In this document: piece after piece, positions 6,870 through 12,541 of the stretch | How positions within the stretch are numbered: the stretch's first letter is position 1 | How the letters are laid out: every line of letters starts with the position of its first letter | Assembly: GCA_034437315.1 (NCBI GenBank) | Contig: DAOTUC010000044.1 | Span: forward strand, 1 to 12,541 | DNA: 12,541 bases | DNA from: DSAR01 sp034437315 | GTDB taxonomy: Bacteria > Chloroflexota > Anaerolineae > B4-G1 | Direction: 5' to 3' | The notes under the pieces: model-generated | Databases searched by the model: none | Told to the model about the DNA's origin: nothing | Seen by the model: the letters and a program-made list of their open reading frames with translations, nothing else | Translations under genes and position numbers: made by a program

Positions 6870-8750
6870 TCAGATAATCGTGGTGATCAACCAGCCTGCC
6901 AACAGGATGAACAGCCCGGCGGTGACCAGCTTGATGGTCGCCATTCGCTTATGGATGAATAGGCCTAATTGTTCCGAACTCGTGCCGTAGTAGGCCATCA
7001 CAAAGACGATCGCCAGGGGCAGGATGAACATCAGGTTATACAGCAACAGATACAGAAAAGCCTGGGATTGCATCTCCGGGACGCCCAGCACGAAGACGAT
7101 GGTCGGTAGATAGACCTGCCCGGTGCAGGCCAGCTCGATGACGGAGACCACGACGCCGGTGAGGAATGTCATCGGGATGAAAGCCCGCATACTCGCGCGC
7201 TCGCGGATCGCCTTGTTGATGCGCTGGCGCAATTTGGTGGGTAGTTTGAGGCGCATCTCCTCCGATTTGCCCTGGCGGGCCTGCCGCCAATCGTACAAGC
7301 TGCCGATCGCCAGCACGATGCACAGGAGAGCCGTCGCGCCGTATACCCACCGGCTGATGGCGTCCAGGAAGGGCAGGGTCTCCAAAAACTTGAGAAAACC
7401 CACGCCGACTCCCAGATAGGTCAGGAATACGCCCAAGGTGAAGGCGAGCCCGGCCAGCAGCACCTCTTTCCCTTTGCGACCGGTGAAGGCCAGGTAGGAG
7501 ATGAAAAAGACGAGGGTGGCGAAGGCGCAGGGGTTCAGGCCGTCGATGAGGCCGGCGCCCAATATGGTCAACAGGCTGAATGATCGGAAGCGCTCCAGGA
7601 TGTCGCCGATTGTTTCATCGCGGGCCTCGTCCCAGCCCTGCCAGGTCGGTTCGGCGCCGGTATCGGCGTAGCGGGCGACGAGGTCCTGCAAGTTTCGAGC
7701 GTGCAATTCCTCGTCGACCAGGGCGTCGTCGCCGATGAAGGCGGCGGGCGCGACCATGCGCTTTTCCTCCGGCACGCCGGCCTGTTCCCCCAGCCAATTG
7801 CACAACGCGGCGTCCTCTTGCTCCCTGACGTTGAATTCGTGAACGACGAGTTGTGGATATTGGCCTTTCAGGTAGTTCAGGTCTAATTCCACACGGCCGC
7901 ACTCTCGACAACCAGGCTGGTAGAAGTAGGCCAGGTGAATCTCCGGTCGCGAGGCATCTCCGTCGGGCGTGGGTTGCGCCTGGGCGCTTGCTTCGGGCAG
8001 CGTCGCGCCGCCCAGGGTCATATATCGCTCGATTAAACTGGGGAGTTGGTCGCGGATGCTTTCCTCGCCGCTCAGCGCCTCTTCCCCGATGAAGACGACC
8101 GGCATTTCGCCCCGCGTCAGCCCGGTCTGCTGTTCCAGGGCGCGGAGGAGGTTGTAATTTTCGGCTGCGCCTTCCACGTCCCGGCGCTCAACGATCAGCC
8201 GCTCGCCGTATTGCGCTTTCAGCGGTTCTAGCGCTTCACGCTCGACGACGTGGCATTCTTCGCACAGGCGATCAGTGAAGAAGTACAGGCCGACGGTCGG
8301 CAGGGGCGTGGGTGTCGGCTCGGCGGCAGGTTCATCCGTGGGGTAGCCGGGCACGTCGGGGTAGCTGACGCCGCCGGCCGCCAGGTATTGTTCGATCAAC
8401 CCAGGCAGTCTCTCCGGGATGTCGCGAGAACCGATCAGTACGTGATCGCCGATGAACAACATTGGCACGCCGCCTTGATCCTGCGGCATATCCAGCGCTT
8501 CCATCGTCGCCAGCCATAGCTCGTAGTTGGCCGAACTGGCGGAAAGTTCGACGGATAATATCTCGAGTTGGTCGCCATATTTTTCCAGGAGCGGCGGGAG
8601 TGTCTCCTCAAGCACATAATGGCAATGGGGGCAGTTTTCTGACCAGAAGAGCACGGCTCGCGCGACAGGGGCGGGATCGTCGGCTGCGACGTTGAGGGAG
8701 AACAGATTGATCAGGATCAGCAGTAGGGCGACAAGATAGGATTTCTTCAT
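6870..8750 (-). CDS. CcdA/DsbD-type membrane thiol-disulfide protein with three thioredoxin-like domains
   Basis: A 626-aa fusion. A signal peptide (about 1-23, cleavage near VAA) leads into three tandem thioredoxin/glutaredoxin-like domains facing outside. Domain 1 is about 30-127 with CPHC at 40-43, domain 2 about 152-248 with CEEC at 163-166, and domain 3 about 270-365 with CREC at 281-284. Each has a proline before an FIG strand (P96, P217, P335), in the position of the thioredoxin cis-Pro. Pro/Thr-rich linkers join the first two. The CcdA/DsbD membrane domain, about six helices from about 392, keeps its redox cysteines C408 (LNPC) and C542 (ELAC). By family knowledge, the membrane domain carries electrons from cytoplasmic thioredoxin to outside partners; here the partners appear built in. 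The in-frame TTG at 8768 was rejected in favour of the ATG before the signal peptide. Only a weak GGAA site precedes it. It heads the sppA-epimerase series. A cytochrome c maturation or general disulfide-reduction role is possible. Confidence 0.9.
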   Translation of the reverse strand: MKKSYLVALLLILINLFSLNVAADDPAPVARAVLFWSENCPHCHYVLEETLPPLLEKYGDQLEILSVELSASSANYELWLATMEALDMPQDQGGVPMLFIGDHVLIGSRDIPERLPGLIEQYLAAGGVSYPDVPGYPTDEPAAEPTPTPLPTVGLYFFTDRLCEECHVVEREALEPLKAQYGERLIVERRDVEGAAENYNLLRALEQQTGLTRGEMPVVFIGEEALSGEESIRDQLPSLIERYMTLGGATLPEASAQAQPTPDGDASRPEIHLAYFYQPGCRECGRVELDLNYLKGQYPQLVVHEFNVREQEDAALCNWLGEQAGVPEEKRMVAPAAFIGDDALVDEELHARNLQDLVARYADTGAEPTWQGWDEARDETIGDILERFRSFSLLTILGAGLIDGLNPCAFATLVFFISYLAFTGRKGKEVLLAGLAFTLGVFLTYLGVGVGFLKFLETLPFLDAISRWVYGATALLCIVLAIGSLYDWRQARQGKSEEMRLKLPTKLRQRINKAIRERASMRAFIPMTFLTGVVVSVIELACTGQVYLPTIVFVLGVPEMQSQAFLYLLLYNLMFILPLAIVFVMAYYGTSSEQLGLFIHKRMATIKLVTAGLFILLAGWLITTII

Positions 8751-8955
8751 AGATTGATTGTGTTCCAATTTCTAGCTGGAGTTTTCCAACAGATCGTCAT
8801 GAGAACTCGGTGGTTTCAAAAAGCACATTGCACAGCAGATTTTGACGTTCCAGCAAATCAACCTGGCTTCTGAGATACTCGGCGAAGATTTCCGAATTCT
8901 TAAGGCGTAATGATACCGCGCTCTTGGGATTTGGCAAGTTGCGTGCGCCAGGGCG
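8751..8955. other. Spacer with a coding-like stretch of unknown origin
   Basis: On the minus strand the reading frame of the VOC gene stays open for 52 codons after its TAG stop, ending at TGA 8799-8797. From the TTG at 8937 it would give 46 residues. The last 35 or so look protein-like, with a leucine/glutamate-rich helix-forming pattern (SEIFAEYLRSQVDLLERQ). No ribosome site precedes the TTG, and the base composition is lower in G and C than in the flanking genes. It may be a gene remnant or an unrecognised small gene. No convincing promoter for the thiol-disulfide operon was found. Confidence 0.3.
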
Positions 8956-9369
8956 CTAACGGGGCGCGGAGGGGTTGAAAATCCGCGCGGTCTCCGGCGT
9001 CAGGAATTGCTGGACCTCGAAATTATATCCGCCGGGATCCTCGCCAAAGAAGCATTTGATGTGGATGCTTTCCACGTATTTCAGCTGTTGCACAATCTTG
9101 ACGCCTTGACCTTTCAGATACGCATACCAGGCTTCCACGTCGTCGACCACGAACGTGAGCAGCACGGCGCTCTTTTCCTGCGCCTGGTGAAACCCCCGCT
9201 CGCCGGACACGACGCCGACGAAGGCGTCGCCTTGGACCTGATATATTTTGGCGAATTCCTGATCCTCCACCAGTTCGAACCCCATGACCTTTTTGTAGAA
9301 CGCGGCCGCCGCGACCAGGTCGTCGTAGTAGAGGAACGTGATCTGTGATTGGACGGTTGGGATAGCCAT
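8956..9369 (-). CDS. VOC-superfamily (glyoxalase/bleomycin-resistance fold) protein
   Basis: A 137-aa single-chain VOC protein with the two expected beta-alpha-beta-beta-beta halves. The first spans about residues 8-60 (ITFLYYDDLVAAAAFY, the typical strand-then-helix entry) and the second about 70-130 (LLTFVVDDVEAWYAYL, then EDPGGYNFEVQQF). The closing DPGGYNFEV segment is very typical of the superfamily. The metal-binding set of glyoxalase I is not evident: no histidine is found in the first strand, so a glyoxalase activity is not claimed. Antibiotic-binding or other dioxygenase-like roles are equally open. GAGGAG six bases before this ATG fixes the start; an in-frame ATG at 9393 would place that site inside the gene. 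It is 205 bases upstream of the thiol-disulfide gene on the same strand and probably has its own transcript. Confidence 0.88.
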   Translation of the reverse strand: MAIPTVQSQITFLYYDDLVAAAAFYKKVMGFELVEDQEFAKIYQVQGDAFVGVVSGERGFHQAQEKSAVLLTFVVDDVEAWYAYLKGQGVKIVQQLKYVESIHIKCFFGEDPGGYNFEVQQFLTPETARIFNPSAPR

Positions 9370-9397
9370 TTTCGTCTCCTCGTAGCGTCTCATTTAA

Positions 9398-9442
9398 TCA
9401 GCGCGCTTTTACGGCGATAAATCGCCTACTACGAACTTGGCC
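9398..9442 (-). repeat. 45-bp repeat, copy 2 (inverted with 204-248)
   Basis: Exact reverse complement of 204-248 over 45 bases. It lies 28 bases upstream of the VOC start codon, so it forms much of that gene's upstream region. No good promoter can be read out of it toward the VOC gene. Together the two copies bracket about 9.15 kb holding eight genes. Confidence 0.85.
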
Positions 9443-9514
9443 CGAAATGAAATGAAACACACCCATCGTCAACAATCGGGGGAGATTTCTCGACTGCGTG
9501 CGTTTCGCTGCGCT

Positions 9515-9547
9515 CCGGGCGCTTCACTTGACCGGGCGCTCCACTTG
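9515..9547 (+). repeat. Imperfect tandem repeat, period 17
   Basis: CCGGGCGCTTCACTTG (9515-9530) is repeated with one change at 9532-9547. It lies in a stretch from a GAGATTTCTC at 9482 to AATGAC near 9554. That stretch resembles short dispersed intergenic repeats common in some environmental bacteria, judged by general appearance only. Confidence 0.5.
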
Positions 9548-9627
9548 CAATGACGAGCGCAAAGTGATGGGTAACTAGCCCGCCATTTAGCGGCGGTAGA
9601 TACGAGAGTAGATCCATTTGAATTCAG

Positions 9628-9800
9628 GTACTTATTTAGCGTGTATCGCCGCACCCCTATATGTGGGGGTAATATTCGATTTGCCCCCCATATATGGGGG
9701 TGCCAAGTGTGAGACGCAGAGGCCGTACCCCTACATATGGGGGTCAGGACAGAAAAACCACCATATATGGGGGTCACCTCGGCAGACGCTAAATAAGTAC
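9628..9800. mobile_element. Possible miniature inverted-repeat element (173 bp)
   Basis: GTACTTATTTAGCGT (9628-9642) and its exact reverse complement (9786-9800) bound 173 bases that contain all four 18-bp palindromes. TTCA occurs on both outer sides (9623-9626 and 9802-9805), one base away from each end. It might be a target duplication, but four bases could match by chance. No transposase is encoded inside. It could instead be a complex regulatory or structured RNA locus; the mobile-element label is a guess from shape. Confidence 0.4.
9653..9774 (+). repeat. Array of four 18-bp palindromes
   Basis: The copies are at 9653-9670, 9684-9701, 9727-9744 and 9757-9774. The consensus is ACCCCCATATATGGGGGT. 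The right half, GGGGGT, is unchanged in all four, while the left half varies. The second copy holds a perfect 16-bp palindrome (9685-9700). Start-to-start distances are 31, 43 and 30 bases, close to 3, 4 and 3 helical turns. Spacers are 13, 25 and 12 bases and unrelated in sequence. Each copy can also fold as a 7-bp hairpin with a 4-base loop. In copies 1 and 3 the C-to-T change in the left arm leaves a G-U pair if the plus strand is transcribed. Function unknown. Confidence 0.85.
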
Positions 9801-9876
9801 GTTCAAAGATATCTTTCGCCAAGCACAACGGGGCAAGGTCTTGGAAAAGTTTGTCTTCATAGATGGTCATTATGGG

Positions 9877-10030
9877 TCTACGCGGATTCGAGGGGTAGAA
9901 AGCGACAAATATTGGGACAGCTTTAATTACTCCCCATATCTGGTTATAGAATATTGATACCCGCTAGATATAAAGGGTGCAGAAGGCTATTCGATTCATA
10001 GGCTGTTTTTACCCCTCGAATCCGCGTAGA
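9877..10030. repeat. 21-bp inverted repeat pair bounding 154 bp
   Basis: Positions 9877-9897 and 10010-10030 are exact reverse complements (TCTACGCGGATTCGAGGGG then TA). One mismatch outward, two more bases also match. The 112 bases between are AT-richer and show no coding frame. The right arm lies about 85 bases before the kinase start codon. It may be a small mobile-element remnant or a large stem structure; no flanking duplication was recognised. Confidence 0.75.
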
Positions 10031-10114
10031 GCCTATTTAATCTCAGGATTGACTTGTTCCAACACATTTCCAATCTGTTCAGCGAAATAGACAGTATTTC
10101 AAGAGAGTTCGTGC

Positions 10115-11779
10115 ATGGAAATTTATATCATCATTGGGTTGGCGATTGCGATCCTCGTCGCTTTCATCGTCCTGCTTGTGACGTTACGCTCTCAACCGTC
10201 GAGTGAATCCCAGGCCCATTCATCAGCCGCCCCGCCAGTTCCTCCCGGCTCCATCACGGATACCGATTTAATAGAGAAAACAGGCGCGAGGCTCATCGCG
10301 TTGGAAGGCGAAGCGGCGAAGCGCGTGTGGGAGATCCCGGCCTCCCGGAAGGGCTTGACCATCGGTCGGGGCGGCGCCAACGACGTGGCGCTGCAAAATG
10401 ACATGATGGTCTCCCGCCAACACGCCCAGGTCGTTCTGGAGAATGGCAGGTGCGTGTTGCACGATCGCGGCAGCGTCAACGGGGTGTTCGTCAACGACCG
10501 GCGTGTGATGCGGCATACCCTGCGCCGAGGCGACGTCATCCAGATTTGCAACACGACCTTCCGCTTTACAGCCGAGGGGGATATTGGGTCGCCGCCAGAG
10601 GAGAAGAGGCGCTCCCCAATCGACCATCCAGATACGGATAGTATGGAGTTGCCGCGCAACACCGATTTTGGCGGCTACATGCTAGAGGGTAAGATCGGTC
10701 AGGGCGGCATGTCGGTGGTGTATAAGGCCTACGACCCGCATCAACGCCCCGTCGCCATTAAGGTGTTGGACGTGGACGACGATTACGTCGTCAAGAAATT
10801 CATCCAGGAGGGGGAGATTGGGCGAACGTTGCGGCATCATCCCAATATCTGCCGGATACACGGTTCGGGGCGGGCGGAGGATCAGCGCTTTTACCTGGTG
10901 ATGGAGTACATCCCCGGCTTCTCATTGCGCGAGGTCGTGGGACGCCCGATGAGCGACGAACAGATCGTGTCGATCATCGGGCAGGCGTGCGACGCGCTCC
11001 ATTACGCCCACTTGCAAAACGTCGTGCATCGCGATATCAAACCAGAGAATATCATGGTGAGCGATCAGGGACAGGTCAAAGTCACCGATTTTGGTATCGC
11101 CAAGCTGACCTCCTCCGTGACGGTGACGAAAGACCGGACAGTTGGAACGCCGGAGTACATCTCCCCGGAACAGGTGCAGGCCCAGCGCGTCGTTCCGGCA
11201 AGCGACATCTACTCTTTGGGCATCGTGCTCTACGAATTGCTGACCGGGCGGCCGCCCTTCCCGCTGGAGCGCGGATTGTCGCCCCGCGCGGCGACGATCC
11301 GGGTGTTGATGCACCACCTGCACAACGAGCCGGTCCCGCCGACACACCTGAACCCCGGCGCCTCTCCGCGCCTGGCACAGATCGCCCTTCAGGCGTTGAC
11401 CAAGTCGCCGGATCAGCGGTTCGCTTCGGCCTGGGAGATGGCGTGTGCGCTGGGTTACGAACGTCGCGCCCTTGCGACGCCGCCGCCCAGCCTATTCGCC
11501 GGGCGGTTGGTGGTGATAAGCGGCCCTTGCAGTGGGCATCGCATCCGCCTGACTACTCCCAGCGTTGTTCTGGGGCGGGCGCAAATCGCGCCGGATGACC
11601 AATATATCTCGAAGCAGCATCTGAAAATAGTTCAACGTGGACATCAACTCTGGTTGGAGGATCGCTCGCGTAATGGCACGTGGATCAATGGCGAGCGGGT
11701 CTTTGGCGAGGCCCCGGTTAACGCCAAAGACGTGATCTCTGTTGGGCAGCATAGTCTACGAATTGAAAAGGGATCTTAA
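10115..11779 (+). CDS. Membrane-anchored FHA-Ser/Thr kinase-FHA protein
   Basis: A 554-aa Hanks-type protein kinase with a phospho-threonine-binding FHA domain on each side. An N-terminal transmembrane helix (about 3-24) is followed by a short Pro/Ser linker. FHA1 is about 62-151 (G84-R85, SRQH at 100-103, N122-G123). The kinase domain is about 188-450: glycine loop IGQGGMS at 194-200, ATP lysine K216, catalytic HRDIKPEN at 305-312, DFG at 325-327, and GTPEYISPE at 344-352 with activation-loop threonines before it. FHA2 is about 464-551 (G487-R488, SKQH at 499-502, N520-G521). All key residues are present, so both FHA domains and the kinase should be active. With a single N-terminal helix and no large outside domain, all three domains probably lie in the cytoplasm. 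AAGAGAG is seven bases before the ATG. The partner FHA gene follows after 24 bases. Confidence 0.95.
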   Translation: MEIYIIIGLAIAILVAFIVLLVTLRSQPSSESQAHSSAAPPVPPGSITDTDLIEKTGARLIALEGEAAKRVWEIPASRKGLTIGRGGANDVALQNDMMVSRQHAQVVLENGRCVLHDRGSVNGVFVNDRRVMRHTLRRGDVIQICNTTFRFTAEGDIGSPPEEKRRSPIDHPDTDSMELPRNTDFGGYMLEGKIGQGGMSVVYKAYDPHQRPVAIKVLDVDDDYVVKKFIQEGEIGRTLRHHPNICRIHGSGRAEDQRFYLVMEYIPGFSLREVVGRPMSDEQIVSIIGQACDALHYAHLQNVVHRDIKPENIMVSDQGQVKVTDFGIAKLTSSVTVTKDRTVGTPEYISPEQVQAQRVVPASDIYSLGIVLYELLTGRPPFPLERGLSPRAATIRVLMHHLHNEPVPPTHLNPGASPRLAQIALQALTKSPDQRFASAWEMACALGYERRALATPPPSLFAGRLVVISGPCSGHRIRLTTPSVVLGRAQIAPDDQYISKQHLKIVQRGHQLWLEDRSRNGTWINGERVFGEAPVNAKDVISVGQHSLRIEKGS

Positions 11780-11803
11780 GTTCTAGTTGAAGGAGATATG
11801 CTA

Positions 11804-12529
11804 ATGAATGACGATCGTACGGTTCCAATGGATAGTAATAATCCCTGGGCGAATGATGAAGAGCAGAAGACGGTCGTGGATGGAAACGATAAGACTGTCC
11901 CGATGGATGGATACAGTGGGCCACCAGGGGGCGAGCGAAGGACGCCTTTCGTCGGCGATTACGACGAGACGGTCGCCGAGGATAGCGGGCCGTTCCAACG
12001 GACGAATCCGCGGGATCAGCCGACGCCGACCCCCGGTGGATGGGGCGGCGGGTTACCCCAGTATGACACCCCTCCGCCGGCTCCGCAACCATCCCCTTAC
12101 CAGCAGCGACCGCCCAGCGGCGGAGGAGAAGAGGGGAAGACGCAAATTATGTCTGCCGGTACGCCGGAGACGCTCCCGCTGGCCTGGTTAGCCGTCGTAG
12201 AGGGGCCGGGCGCGCCGCGCGGCGAGGTCTTCCGCCTGGGCAAGGACACGATTCTAGGCCGCACTTCCAACAATCACATCCCCTTGAGCGGCGACCCGGC
12301 TGTCTCCAGCCGGCACCTCAAGATCAAACTGGAGGCTGTCGATGAGGAGGACCCAGAGCAGAAAGTGTTCGTCCTTTACGACCAAGGCAGCGCGAACGGC
12401 ACCTACGCCGGCGCTTACGAGGAATGCCAGGAGGCCAAAAATCGCGTCTACCGGCGCGTGCTCGAGGACGGGGATTTTCTCCTTCTCGGAGAGACCATCT
12501 TGGTCTTCAAGTCGGTCGACCTGGCTTGA
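11804..12529 (+). CDS. FHA-domain protein with N-terminal threonine-motif repeats
   Basis: A 241-aa soluble protein in two parts. The N-terminal 125 residues are low-complexity, Pro/Gly/Asp-rich and probably unfolded. They carry spaced motifs DRTVPMD, QKTVVDG, DKTVPMDG and DETVAED around T6, T23, T31 and T56, and a weaker GKTQIM at T113. The C-terminal FHA domain (about 128-238) keeps G152-R153, S168xxH171 and N198-G199, the usual phospho-threonine pocket. The arrangement resembles GarA/OdhI, where a kinase phosphorylates an N-terminal threonine that the FHA domain then binds. By analogy this should be a substrate or partner of the kinase encoded just upstream, on the same transcript. AGGAG is eight bases before this ATG but only two before the ATG at 11798, so the second was chosen. 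The downstream target is unknown. Confidence 0.9.
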   Translation: MNDDRTVPMDSNNPWANDEEQKTVVDGNDKTVPMDGYSGPPGGERRTPFVGDYDETVAEDSGPFQRTNPRDQPTPTPGGWGGGLPQYDTPPPAPQPSPYQQRPPSGGGEEGKTQIMSAGTPETLPLAWLAVVEGPGAPRGEVFRLGKDTILGRTSNNHIPLSGDPAVSSRHLKIKLEAVDEEDPEQKVFVLYDQGSANGTYAGAYEECQEAKNRVYRRVLEDGDFLLLGETILVFKSVDLA

Positions 12530-12541
12530 CGTTTCGCTCAG

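Larger units (their letters stand above)
9394..10114. other. Repeat-rich gene-free region
   Basis: About 720 bases without a credible gene. In order they contain the second copy of the 45-bp repeat, a stretch with an imperfect 17-bp tandem repeat, a 173-bp segment bounded by 15-bp inverted repeats and holding four 18-bp palindromes, a 12-bp palindrome AAAGATATCTTT at 9805-9816, and a 154-bp segment bounded by 21-bp inverted repeats. The rest lacks codon structure like that of the neighbouring genes. The promoter of the kinase gene must lie here or within the last repeat, but no clear -35/-10 pair was found; TTGACT at 10049 lacks a good -10. Confidence 0.7.

Noticed and set aside
8956..9369. 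Specific call as glyoxalase I (lactoylglutathione lyase)
   Set aside because: The expected metal-binding histidine in the first strand and the full ligand set are not visible; only the fold can be supported.
9653..9774. CRISPR array
   Set aside because: Repeats are only 18 bp, the spacers are 12-25 bp and unequal, copies vary, and no cas gene is present.
9684..9774. CCATATATGG in two of the palindromes matches the eukaryotic SRF (CArG) site
   Set aside because: Gene style is clearly bacterial, and the conserved unit extends to five G and five C on each side, so the match is coincidental.
9469..9870. 133-codon open frame on the minus strand across the same array
   Set aside because: It has the same palindrome-derived peptide pieces and runs through both inverted-repeat ends. 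The segment near its start looks slightly protein-like, but support is too weak.
9618..9926. 102-codon open frame on the plus strand across the palindrome array
   Set aside because: Its peptide repeats (PPIYGG, YIWG, HIWG) are by-products of the DNA palindromes. There is no ribosome site and no domain.

Overview
The window looks like chromosomal DNA of a GC-rich, non-model bacterium, most plausibly a member of the Chloroflexota (Anaerolineae or relatives). This assignment is inferred from gene content and style: FHA-kinase signalling genes, a CcdA protein carrying several extracytoplasmic thioredoxin-like domains, a YtxH protein, codons rich in G and C, and repeat-rich AT-richer intergenic DNA. 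It has not been confirmed by a search. Ten protein genes are well supported. All are complete, and no rRNA, tRNA, CRISPR array or full insertion sequence was seen.

Left part (1-4763). An AT-rich spacer with a 45-bp repeat is followed by a leftward glycyl-radical-enzyme activase. A divergent promoter region separates it from a rightward cysteine desulfurase-mnmA pair, which together make the sulfur donor and the tRNA 2-thiouridylase for wobble-uridine thiolation. An extended -10 promoter overlapping the mnmA stop appears to start a second unit: a two-helix membrane protein of unknown function and a small YtxH-type membrane/coiled-coil protein. This unit ends in a textbook intrinsic terminator with a 14-bp stem.

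Middle part (4784-9369, all leftward). In transcription order these are a VOC-fold protein; a membrane thiol-disulfide protein with three tandem CxxC thioredoxin-like domains fused to a CcdA membrane domain; an SppA signal peptide peptidase 33 nt downstream; and an NAD-dependent epimerase/reductase. The last three are closely spaced and likely form an operon with an envelope theme of thiol redox, membrane-peptide turnover and sugar or lipid modification.

Right part (9394-12541). A 720-bp gene-free region is packed with repeats: the inverted partner of the 45-bp repeat, an imperfect tandem repeat, a 173-bp segment bounded by 15-bp inverted repeats that holds four copies of an 18-bp palindrome (consensus ACCCCCATATATGGGGGT), and a 154-bp segment bounded by 21-bp inverted repeats. 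It leads into a rightward pair: a membrane-anchored Ser/Thr kinase with an FHA domain on each side of the kinase domain, and a soluble FHA protein whose N-terminus carries several spaced [D/K]xTVxxD-like threonine motifs. Together they look like a phospho-threonine signalling module. The most notable items are the palindrome array, the kinase/FHA pair with its threonine repeats, and the triple-thioredoxin CcdA fusion.
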